Shown: positions 1 to 4,384 of the stretch, piece after piece
How the letters are laid out: each line of letters opens with the position of its first letter
How positions within the stretch are numbered: position 1 is the stretch's first letter
Assembly: GCA_031279155.1 (NCBI GenBank)
Contig: JAITJB010000171.1
Coordinates: forward strand, 1 to 8,518
Source: Deltaproteobacteria bacterium
Lineage (GTDB): Bacteria > Desulfobacterota > Desulfarculia > Adiutricales > Adiutricaceae
DNA length: 8,518 nt
Reading direction: 5' to 3'
Position numbers and translations under genes: made by a program
Notes under the pieces: model-generated
Seen by the model: the letters and a program-made list of their open reading frames with translations, nothing else
Database searches by the model: none
What the model was told of the DNA's origin: nothing

Positions 1-139
1 GTTCCAGGCCACTCCGTGGGCTAAGGCCAGATTTGAAGTGAAAAAAAAGCCAAAAATAAGGAAGCTAAAAAGAGTTAAGGCAAAAGTAGGTGGGCCGACA
101 GTCGTCAAACCGCAGATCCCCTTGGATCTTAGACAGTAA
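1..139 (+). CDS. C-terminal end of an unrecognised basic protein (partial)
   Basis: The second reading frame is open from the left edge to a TAA at 137-139, giving the last 45 residues of a protein that begins outside the window. The tail is very rich in lysine and arginine (for example FEVKKKPKIRKLKRVKAKV), then becomes proline-rich and ends in PQIPLDLRQ. I recognise no domain. The short opening ATPWAKARF is too little to place in a family. A basic, low-complexity C-terminus is common in proteins that touch nucleic acid or membranes, but that is inference. No plus-strand terminator with a T-run follows. The nearest structure, at 193-253, is oriented for the minus strand. The reading frame is supported by being open up to a clean stop; the function is unknown. 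Confidence 0.5.
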   Translation, partial: FQATPWAKARFEVKKKPKIRKLKRVKAKVGGPTVVKPQIPLDLRQ

Positions 140-208
140 CCGCACAGGGGTGATTTCATACATCCTCCAAATTCAAGTCCAATTTAAAAAGCTTTTGATC
201 ATAGGATC

Positions 209-253
209 AAAAAAAAGCTGATGCCTGTGAATCTAGTATTCTCAAGCATCAGC
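209..253 (-). terminator. Strong intrinsic terminator on the minus strand
   Basis: On the minus strand the perfect 8-bp stem GCTGATGC/GCATCAGC (253-246 with 224-217) is followed directly by eight T residues (216-209). The inner part of the hairpin can add short helices (TG/CA and GAA/TTC, separated by single mismatches) around a 7-nt loop. The T-run also forms one arm of a second hairpin (TTTTGATC, loop ATAG, GATCAAAA at 193-212), which is followed by GCTTTTT, so this may be a tandem terminator. On the plus strand no T-run follows either stem. It must therefore end something transcribed leftward from within 254-480, where no gene of ordinary size exists. Confidence 0.75.
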
Positions 254-300
254 CTTCGTAGCTAACTAACTTCGACTCAAAATATACCTTAATCGCGAAT

Positions 301-369
301 TCAAAGCAAGGCTATGTACCATAGGAAGGCGAGAGCGATTAAAGCCGCCCAAGCCAAGAGGGCTTCCAT
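301..369 (-). CDS. Possible 22-residue single-span membrane peptide
   Basis: On the minus strand an ATG at 369 opens 22 codons, ending in TGA at 303-301. The peptide starts MEALLAWAALIALAF and ends WYIALL. It has one Glu near the start, no Lys or Arg, and is otherwise hydrophobic, like a single membrane helix. The strong minus-strand terminator begins 47 nt after the stop, which is what makes this ORF worth noting. Against it: no clear Shine-Dalgarno stands before the ATG, and an in-frame TAG lies seven codons upstream, so the frame cannot be much longer. The region just upstream carries a perfect hairpin (382-397), so the terminator may instead end a small RNA. I recognise no family; small transporter or oxidase accessory peptides have similar composition. 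The ORF would be divergent from amtB. Confidence 0.3.
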   Translation of the reverse strand: MEALLAWAALIALAFLWYIALL

Positions 370-381
370 ATGGGTATAGAA

Positions 382-397
382 GGCTGCCTACGCAGCC
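382..397. other. Perfect 6-bp hairpin with tetraloop
   Basis: GGCTGC and GCAGCC face each other across a four-base loop (CTAC on the plus strand). It lies between amtB and the candidate minus-strand peptide. On the minus strand it would sit in the leader of that transcript, or be part of a small RNA ended by the terminator at 209-253. There is no T-run, so it is not a terminator itself. Confidence 0.4.
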
Positions 398-424
398 ATG
401 AGATTGTTATTTAAGTTTGTTCTT

Positions 425-450
425 GGTCCGGTTTTACTGGACCGATTTTT
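425..450 (+). promoter_or_regulatory. Dyad upstream of amtB, terminator-like or operator
   Basis: GGTCCGG (425-431) and CTGGACC (437-443) form a 7-bp stem with one G-U pair around loop TTTTA, followed by GA and five T residues (446-450). Read as RNA it resembles a weak intrinsic terminator or attenuator in the amtB leader. Its right arm overlaps the -24 element of the sigma-54-like promoter at 438-453. If that promoter is used, the dyad is not transcribed from it. It could then act as a protein-binding site or stop read-through from upstream. The sequence alone does not choose between these roles. Confidence 0.4.
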
Positions 451-453
451 GCA
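438..453 (+). promoter_or_regulatory. Sigma-54-type (-24/-12) promoter candidate for amtB-glnB
   Basis: TGGACCGATTTTTGCA fits the RpoN consensus TGGCAC-N5-TTGCA. The invariant GG (439-440) and GC (451-452) have the correct spacing, and TT before GC and A after it also match; only the internal CA is changed to AC. Transcription would start near 464, leaving a leader of about 20 nt that contains the GGGGG ribosome site at 472-476. Ammonium transporter/PII operons are classic sigma-54/NtrC targets, so context supports the call. I found no convincing pair of NtrC sites (GCAC-N7-GTGC type) upstream. Confidence 0.55.
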
Positions 454-483
454 CGCGAGACGCGTTGATTTGGGGGTTTTTTT

Positions 484-1749
484 ATGAACAGTGGAGACAC
501 CGGCTTTGTACTTGTGGCGGCAGCCCTAGTCTTTATCATGACTCCGGGCTTAGGCTTTTTCTACGGGGGTTTGGGCCGAAGAAAAAACGTCATCAACAAC
601 ATCATGGCCTCGACCTTCATCTTGGGTCTAGGCATTTTCATGTGGGTTTTAATTGGTTACTCGCTCTCCTTTACCGGGGATAATTATGGCATCATCGGAT
701 CTTTAAGTAACTTTGGCCTTAAGGATATTGGTTTTACCGATCCCTCGCCTTACGCGCCGACCATACCATCGCTGGCTTTCGTGGCCTTCCAGATGATGTT
801 CGCTTTAATCACCCCGGCCATCATCACCGGGGCGGTTGCTGGTCGCATGAATTTTAAAGCTCTCTTTATCTTCATTGCCCTCTGGTCTATAGTGGTCTAC
901 TATCCACTGGCCCATATGGTTTGGGGCAACGGTTATTTGGGAGCTAACGGCATCCAATCGATCGATTTCGCTGGCGGTAACGTCGTCCATATATCGAGCG
1001 GCGTGAGCGGTCTGGTATTGTGTATCTTATTGGGTAAGCGCCAGGGCTACGCCTCGACAAGCTATAGGGTCCACAACGTGCCCTTTGTGGCTCTGGGCAT
1101 GGCCATGTTGTGGTTTGGCTGGTTTGGTTTTAACGCTGGCAGCGCCTTAGCCGCCAATGAGCTAGCCGCCCACGCTTTTATGACCACGGCCATAGCTACG
1201 GCTGCCGGTCTTCTGTCCTGGATGGCCATTGACATGGTTTTAAAAAACAAGCCCACCTTGATAAGCACCTGCACCGGCGTGGTGGTAGGCTTGGTAGCCA
1301 TAACCCCAGGGGCCGGCTTTGTCCCGATCTGGGCGGCCTTGATTATCGGGGCCTCGGCTGGACCAGTGTGCTACTTTGGTATCACGCTGATTAAAAAGAG
1401 ACTTAAGATTGACGACGCCCTTGACGCCTTCGGCTGCCACGGTATTGGCGGCATTTGGGGCGGGATTATGACCGGGGTATTTGCTAACCCCATCATAAAT
1501 TCCGGCGCCAACCCTGGCTTAGTCTACGCTAATTTTGCCGAAGGGTTCTCTAAAGGTTGCCAGCAGTTTATCGCTCAAATTGAGGGCGTTTTGATCTCTA
1601 TCGCTGTAGCGGCTATAGGCACTCTCATCTGCGCCTTCATAGTTAAGCTTATTACTCCACTTAGAGTTTCCAAGCGCGATGAGCTCATTGGTCTGGACAT
1701 GTCTCAGCACGGCGAGAACGCTTATCCCTCCTTTACCGGCCTAGATTGA
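484..1749 (+). CDS. amtB: Ammonium transporter, Amt/MEP/Rh family
   Basis: This is a 421-residue inner-membrane channel that takes up NH3/NH4+. It looks complete and starts directly with the first periplasm-facing helix, without the cleaved signal peptide of E. coli AmtB. The signature GLGFFYGGLGRRKN lies at 22-35. By comparison with E. coli AmtB the pore residues are present: the Phe gate (F106 and F216), W147 and S220 of the recruitment site, D161 in DFAGGNVVHI, and the twin histidines H169 and H319 (the latter in DAFGCHGIGG). The usual AER after the gate helix reads AGR (119-121). The tail keeps GLDMSQHGENAY, the part that contacts PII proteins. The start is set by GGGGG at 472-476, seven bases before the ATG. 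The PII gene follows after 35 bp in the same operon. The family is certain; rate and regulation are inferred. Confidence 0.97.
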   Translation: MNSGDTGFVLVAAALVFIMTPGLGFFYGGLGRRKNVINNIMASTFILGLGIFMWVLIGYSLSFTGDNYGIIGSLSNFGLKDIGFTDPSPYAPTIPSLAFVAFQMMFALITPAIITGAVAGRMNFKALFIFIALWSIVVYYPLAHMVWGNGYLGANGIQSIDFAGGNVVHISSGVSGLVLCILLGKRQGYASTSYRVHNVPFVALGMAMLWFGWFGFNAGSALAANELAAHAFMTTAIATAAGLLSWMAIDMVLKNKPTLISTCTGVVVGLVAITPGAGFVPIWAALIIGASAGPVCYFGITLIKKRLKIDDALDAFGCHGIGGIWGGIMTGVFANPIINSGANPGLVYANFAEGFSKGCQQFIAQIEGVLISIAVAAIGTLICAFIVKLITPLRVSKRDELIGLDMSQHGENAYPSFTGLD

Positions 1750-1784
1750 TACACTACCCTTAGCTACAATGAGGAATATATAAA

Positions 1785-2129
1785 ATGATAAAAATTGAAG
1801 CCATCGTCCGCGAGGAAAAACTTGAGGACGTTAAATCGGCCCTAAACGCCATCGAGGTTAACGGCATCACCGTTTTCCAGGTCATGGGCTGCGGCGCCCA
1901 GAAGGGCTATACCGAGATGGTCCGCGGCAGTAAAGTTGACGTGAGTCTTTTGCCCAAGGTTAAGTTTGAGATTGTCGTCTCCTCCGAAGAGTGGGAACAA
2001 AAGACTATTAAGGCCATTCAGGAGGCCGCCTTTACCGGCAAGATCGGCGACGGGAAGATCTTTAGTTACGACCTAAGGAGCGCCATGCGCATCCGCACCA
2101 AGGAGACTGGTTACGACGCTCTAAATTAA
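1785..2129 (+). CDS. glnB: Nitrogen regulatory protein P-II
   Basis: This 114-residue cytoplasmic protein is the usual length for PII, a trimer that senses ATP/ADP and 2-oxoglutarate and controls partners such as AmtB. Visible parts are the T-loop (residues 37-55, QKGYTEMVRGSKVDV), Q39, LPKVK with K58, the B-loop TGKIGDGKIF (84-93), and the C-terminal MRIRT (101-105). The T-loop has Val at position 51, where enterobacterial PII has the uridylylated Tyr; Ser49 is present. GlnD-type modification at that site is therefore impossible. The ribosome site GAGGA (1771-1775) lies nine bases before the ATG, and the gene follows amtB by 35 bp. The gene order is amtB then PII, the reverse of enterobacterial glnK-amtB. 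It could equally be named glnK; its linkage to amtB favours a role gating the channel. Confidence 0.95.
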   Translation: MIKIEAIVREEKLEDVKSALNAIEVNGITVFQVMGCGAQKGYTEMVRGSKVDVSLLPKVKFEIVVSSEEWEQKTIKAIQEAAFTGKIGDGKIFSYDLRSAMRIRTKETGYDALN

Positions 2130-2135
2130 GTCTTG

Positions 2136-2170
2136 GGCCTTGGCTTAATCATATTACCTAAAAAAAGGCC
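2136..2170. other. Stem-loop after glnB without a T-run
   Basis: GGCCTT (2136-2141) and AAGGCC (2165-2170) can pair across a 23-nt, A-rich loop just after the glnB stop codon. No T-run follows on either strand, so it is not a convincing intrinsic terminator. It may mark the 3' end of the amtB-glnB mRNA or be incidental. It ends exactly where the candidate tRNA promoter begins. Confidence 0.25.
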
Positions 2171-2200
2171 TTGACGGGTAAAAGTCAGCTGTGCTAAATT
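2171..2200 (+). promoter_or_regulatory. Sigma-70-type promoter candidate for tRNA-Arg
   Basis: TTGACG (2171-2176) is separated by 18 bp from TAAATT (2195-2200), which is preceded by TG one base upstream (2192-2193) as in extended -10 promoters. Transcription would begin near 2207, about 48 nt before the mature tRNA. The match is good at -35 (5 of 6) and moderate at -10 (4 of 6). The tRNA needs a start site here because the glnB mRNA ends just before. Confidence 0.45.
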
Positions 2201-2254
2201 CACGAGATTCAGGTCGGGCATAGTTCTGACCGAAGCTTTAATAACAAGAATTTT

Positions 2255-2331
2255 GCGCTCGTAGCTCAGCTGGATAGAGCGCCGGACTACGAATCCGTAG
2301 GTCAGAGGTTCGAATCCTCTCGGGCGCGCCA
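2255..2331 (+). tRNA. tRNA-Arg, anticodon ACG
   Basis: A complete cloverleaf of 77 nt including an encoded CCA (2329-2331). The 7-bp acceptor stem is GCGCTCG/CGGGCGC with one G-U pair. The D-stem is GCTC/GAGC, the T-stem AGAGG/CCTCT and the T-loop TTCGAAT. The anticodon loop CTACGAA (2287-2293) carries ACG at 2289-2291, which after A34-to-inosine editing reads CGU, CGC and CGA. In the anticodon stem four pairs form but the outermost pair (27-43) is C-U, a mismatch. The discriminator is G2328. It closely resembles known bacterial tRNA-Arg(ACG). Confidence 0.95.
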
Positions 2332-2339
2332 TTATTTTT

Positions 2340-2383
2340 AAGGACTTACAGTATTTATGCTGTAAGTCCTTTCTCTTTTTTTC
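2340..2383 (+). terminator. Intrinsic terminator of the tRNA-Arg gene
   Basis: A perfect 12-bp stem, AAGGACTTACAG (2340-2351) with CTGTAAGTCCTT (2360-2371), closes an 8-nt loop and runs straight into a T-rich tract ending in seven or more Ts (to about 2382). It begins nine bases after the CCA end of the tRNA. The reverse strand has no equivalent T-run, so it works only rightward. Confidence 0.93.
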
Positions 2384-2566
2384 AACCCTATTTCTACCCT
2401 GGCGGCGGCCGCATCAAGTTGTTTTCCATGGAAGTAAAGGGCGATAAGTACGTCAATTGAGCCCCTGGCCGTGACTTTTTTTAGAACGTAAAAAACCTCG
2501 CGGCTTTTCATTCATTTCTAGGCCCTCGGGTGGATAGTAAATTACTCGCGCGCCCAAGTAATTGTG

Positions 2567-2668
2567 CGTCCAAATCCTCACGCCAAGGCAAGTCCTCACG
2601 CGTCCAAGTCCTCCCGCCAAAGCAAGTCCTCTCGCCAAAGTAAGTCCTCCCGCCAAAGCTGGTACTCT
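2567..2668. repeat. Degenerate tandem repeat, unit about 18 bp
   Basis: Six head-to-tail copies are visible: 2567-2580 (14 bp), 2581-2598 (18), 2599-2614 (16), 2615-2632 (18), 2633-2650 (18) and 2651-2668 (18). The consensus is CGCCAAAGCAAGTCCTCC. Copies four and five are nearly identical; the outer ones are more worn. There are no unique spacers, so this is a minisatellite-type array and not CRISPR. On the minus strand the 18-bp units would translate as a repeated hexapeptide like FGGRT plus one variable residue, but the 14- and 16-bp copies break that frame. Confidence 0.75.
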
Positions 2669-2681
2669 CGAGAGCCGTACG

Positions 2682-2762
2682 CTCCCTAAAGCTTTTTTTG
2701 ATTAATAAGCCGGCATACCAAATCGCAATATCTCTGGCCATGGCATCACCAAAGAGGTCGGC
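2682..2762 (-). pseudogene. Possible remnant of a Y1/REP-associated transposase C-terminus
   Basis: Read on the minus strand from a stop codon, 2762 to 2682 encodes ADLFGDAMARDIAIWYAGLL followed by IKKSFRE. From memory, the GD-x-x-ARD-x-AI pattern followed by a SFRE-like helix start resembles the DnaA-like helix-turn-helix region at the end of some Y1 (REP-associated tyrosine) transposases, typically continued as SFREIG...FGG. Here the similarity stops after SFRE and the sequence soon runs into the tandem repeats, where FGG appears again. The HUH and catalytic tyrosine part is absent. If real this is a decayed fragment. The match is short and made by eye, so chance similarity is possible. Confidence 0.3.
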
Positions 2763-2858
2763 TTAGGGATTATGGCGCCTTAGAAAAAGAGGCGCTAGAG
2801 AAATATTAAACTACTCTCTAGGCATTAAAATATTTCATTAAGCCCTAAGCATTTTTTT
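2761..2858 (+). ncRNA. Three-stem RNA-like element ending in a T-run
   Basis: An outer stem GCTTAGGG/CCCTAAGC (2761-2768 with 2843-2850) encloses two further stems. One is TGGCGCCT/AGGCGCTA (2773-2780 with 2790-2797, one G-U pair, 9-nt loop). The other is GAAATATT/AATATTTC (2800-2807 with 2829-2836, 21-nt loop). An alternative hairpin CTAGAGA/TCTCTAG overlaps both. Seven Ts follow the outer stem at 2852-2858, so on the plus strand it could act as a complex terminator or a structured leader such as a riboswitch. It does not match the purine riboswitch core that I know. A small palindromic mobile sequence is another option, but I see no target duplication. Confidence 0.4.
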
Positions 2859-3004
2859 GTCATGCCATCCAAACGTCGCTTTGGTCCGGTTTATAAGAGA
2901 CGCCCGGAGGACTCTAAGATAAAAAAAAATTTAAAAATATTTTGAGAAAAAAAAACCGCTGGGCTTACGTATTCTTTATAGCCCACAGGCTAAACTTTTT
3001 TAGT

Positions 3005-3013
3005 TGTGATAAT
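3005..3013 (+). promoter_or_regulatory. Extended -10 promoter candidate for the permease gene
   Basis: TGTGATAAT matches the extended -10 form TG-N-TATAAT with one change. A-tracts at 2931-2939 and 2947-2955 lie upstream and could act as bent DNA or an UP-type element. No good -35 hexamer stands at 16-18 bp, which an extended -10 can tolerate. Transcription would begin near 3020, giving a leader of about 95 nt. Confidence 0.35.
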
Positions 3014-3031
3014 ATTTCTATTGATGAGATG

Positions 3032-3094
3032 TGCGCAATAGCGCAGGGCTTTTCAGGTTTTGCCTAAAGTTAGGCTAAGAGCTAGTGGTTCTTA
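3032..3094 (+). promoter_or_regulatory. Leader with three consecutive hairpins before the permease gene
   Basis: Three local hairpins can form between the promoter candidate and the start codon. They are TGCGC/GCGCA with loop AATA (3032-3045), GCCTA/TAGGC with loop AAGT (3062-3075), and TAAGAGC/GTTCTTA with loop TAGTG (3076-3094, one G-U pair). The last two abut. CAGGG and six Ts follow at 3095-3105, just before the ribosome site. This could control translation or be attenuation-like. No known riboswitch class is recognised. Confidence 0.35.
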
Positions 3095-3115
3095 CAGGGT
3101 TTTTTGAGGTGGGAA

Positions 3116-4372
3116 GTGAGATACCAAGTTGACGATCGACCGCCGTTTTTAACTCTTCTTTTGTACGGCCTTCAGTGGTGGGTGGTGACTCTCCCTTGCG
3201 TAGTGGTGACCGGGGCGGTCATTGCTTCTCTTCATTATCCGGACTCAGGCTCGCGGATCTGGTACCTACAAAAGCTCTTTGGCGTCTGCGGCTTGGTTAT
3301 GACCGCTCAGGTCATTTTTGGCCATAGGCTGCCTTTAGTCATAGGACCGGCTACGGTCTTAATGATCGGGATAGTGGCCTCGCTATCTTCGGGGCTTGAG
3401 GCTCTCTATAGTTCCATCTTTATCGGCGGGCTAATTACCTCGGTTATTGGTTTTACTAACATGCTCTCGCGGGTTAGATCGTTATTTACCACGAGGATCG
3501 TAGCGGTTATTTTAATTTTGATAGCCTTTACCCTAAGCCCGGTCATGTTAAGGTTGATTACTTCTGGTGAGAAGCCTGGAATATTATTACTATTAGCCGT
3601 AGTCTTAGTCTTCTTGCTTATTGCCTTAAATGAGGTCTTAAAAGGCGCTTTAAAATCACTAACCATAGCCCTAGGCCTTACCGTGGGGTCTATCTTATAT
3701 TTTTTGGCTTATGCCAGCGGGCCTTCTTTGGAGGCTATAGTACATCCTACCGAAAAGCTTTTTTTTATTGGCTTTAAGTTTGAGGTGGGGACGATCTTAG
3801 CCTTTCTTCTCTGCTTTTTTGCTTTAACTATCAACGAAATGGGATCGGTTGAGGCGGTGGGTAATATCTTAAAGGCCGATGACATGGATAATCGCCTCCG
3901 GCGCGGCGTAGGCGTAACCGGCTTAGGTAACGCCATCTCAGGCTCTATGGGAGTTATCGGTCAGGTGGATTTTTCCATGAGCGCCGGGCTTATCTTAGCT
4001 ACCGGTAGCGCCTCGCGTATTGCTTTCATTCCGGCAGGCGTAGCTTTAATAGCCTGCGCTTTTTTGCCTTCTTTTGTGAGAATTTTAGCTTCTATTCCTC
4101 TACCGGTCATGGGGGCCGTGCTATTATACACGATGGTCTCGCAGCTAGCGGCAGGATTATCGATGCTGGTCCAGGACAAAGCTATTACCTCGTATGCCCA
4201 AGGGATCACAGTGGGCTTACCGCTCATGATAGGACTTTTAGTTGCCTTTGCCCCCATAGAGGTCTTTGAGGCCTATCCGTCCATAGTCCGGCCAATAATT
4301 TCTAACGGCTTTGTTATGGGGACTCTCTCGGTACTCTTTATGGAGCACGTAGTTTATCGGAAAAAAAATTAG
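3116..4372 (+). CDS. Divergent NCS2-type nucleobase permease (xanthine/uracil permease family)
   Basis: An inner-membrane transporter of about 418 residues, nearly all hydrophobic helices (roughly 12-14 spans), with the nucleobase-cation symporter-2 layout. I chose GTG at 3116: GAGG (3106-3109) lies six bases upstream, and the N-terminus then begins RYQVDDRPP...GLQW as related proteins do. A TTG at 3104 would add four residues. Counting from the GTG, family landmarks are FGHRLPLVIGP (68-78), the acidic substrate residue E241 in TINEMGS, and IPLPVMG (327-333). Two classical features differ: the helix-1 Gln-His pair reads Gln-Trp (20-21), and the N-x-G signature with its second acidic residue reads MSAG (288-291). 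The substrate therefore cannot be named; a purine, pyrimidine or other ring compound is likely. The stop overlaps the ribosome site of the next gene. Confidence 0.85.
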   Translation: MRYQVDDRPPFLTLLLYGLQWWVVTLPCVVVTGAVIASLHYPDSGSRIWYLQKLFGVCGLVMTAQVIFGHRLPLVIGPATVLMIGIVASLSSGLEALYSSIFIGGLITSVIGFTNMLSRVRSLFTTRIVAVILILIAFTLSPVMLRLITSGEKPGILLLLAVVLVFLLIALNEVLKGALKSLTIALGLTVGSILYFLAYASGPSLEAIVHPTEKLFFIGFKFEVGTILAFLLCFFALTINEMGSVEAVGNILKADDMDNRLRRGVGVTGLGNAISGSMGVIGQVDFSMSAGLILATGSASRIAFIPAGVALIACAFLPSFVRILASIPLPVMGAVLLYTMVSQLAAGLSMLVQDKAITSYAQGITVGLPLMIGLLVAFAPIEVFEAYPSIVRPIISNGFVMGTLSVLFMEHVVYRKKN

Positions 4373-4384
4373 GGGGGCTTTTTT
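4373..4384 (+). promoter_or_regulatory. G-run ribosome site overlapping the permease stop codon
   Basis: The TAG stop of the permease (4370-4372) runs directly into a row of G residues, so AGGGGGG (from 4371) acts as the Shine-Dalgarno. C and six Ts separate it from the ATG at 4385. This arrangement lets ribosomes finishing the permease re-initiate on the small gene, so the two are probably translated in a linked way. The same G-run plus T-run layout precedes amtB (472-483). Confidence 0.65.

Larger units (their letters stand above)
2384..3004. other. Gene-poor, structured and partly decayed spacer
   Basis: No intact protein gene is convincing in this stretch. Reading frames on the minus strand at 2453-2656 and 2508-2741 run through tandem repeats and lack ribosome sites. 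The content is, in order: unassigned sequence to about 2566; short tandem repeats (2567-2668); a possible transposase remnant (minus, 2682-2762); a three-stem element with a T-run (2761-2858); a small hairpin (CCAAA/TTTGG at 2869-2884); and A-tracts (2931-2955) beside a 6-bp stem TGGGCT/AGCCCA (2960-2985). On the minus strand that last stem is followed, after four bases, by nine Ts, a weak leftward terminator. Confidence 0.55.

Noticed and set aside
142..152. GCACAGGGGTG as an NtrC enhancer site
   Set aside because: The half-sites are too close together for the known 17-bp NtrC dyad and only one such match exists.
417..683. Plus-strand 88-codon open frame overlapping the start of amtB
   Set aside because: It runs through the amtB control region and out of frame into amtB, whose protein is unmistakable. 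Its translation has no family resemblance.
2567..2668. CRISPR array
   Set aside because: The units are contiguous and have no unique spacers, and no cas gene is present.
2255..2700. tRNA-Arg 3' end as an integration site for a mobile element
   Set aside because: No second copy of the tRNA 3' end is found downstream. Only short matches such as TCCTCTCG recur inside the tandem repeats, and no integrase is present.
2453..2741. Two minus-strand open frames as intact genes
   Set aside because: Their protein sequences are mostly translated tandem repeat, neither has a ribosome site, and they overlap each other. Only the 2682-2762 fragment shows possible protein similarity, so it is reported as a remnant.
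2761..2858. Known purine riboswitch upstream of the permease
   Set aside because: The loops (9 and 21 nt) and junction bases do not match the purine aptamer pattern with two 7-nt kissing loops, and the element is about 260 bp from the start codon.
2881..2892. TTGGTCCGGTTT occurring here and at 423-434, both upstream of transporter genes
   Set aside because: A few exact 12-mer repeats are expected by chance in a window this long counting both strands, and only the first copy is part of a dyad.
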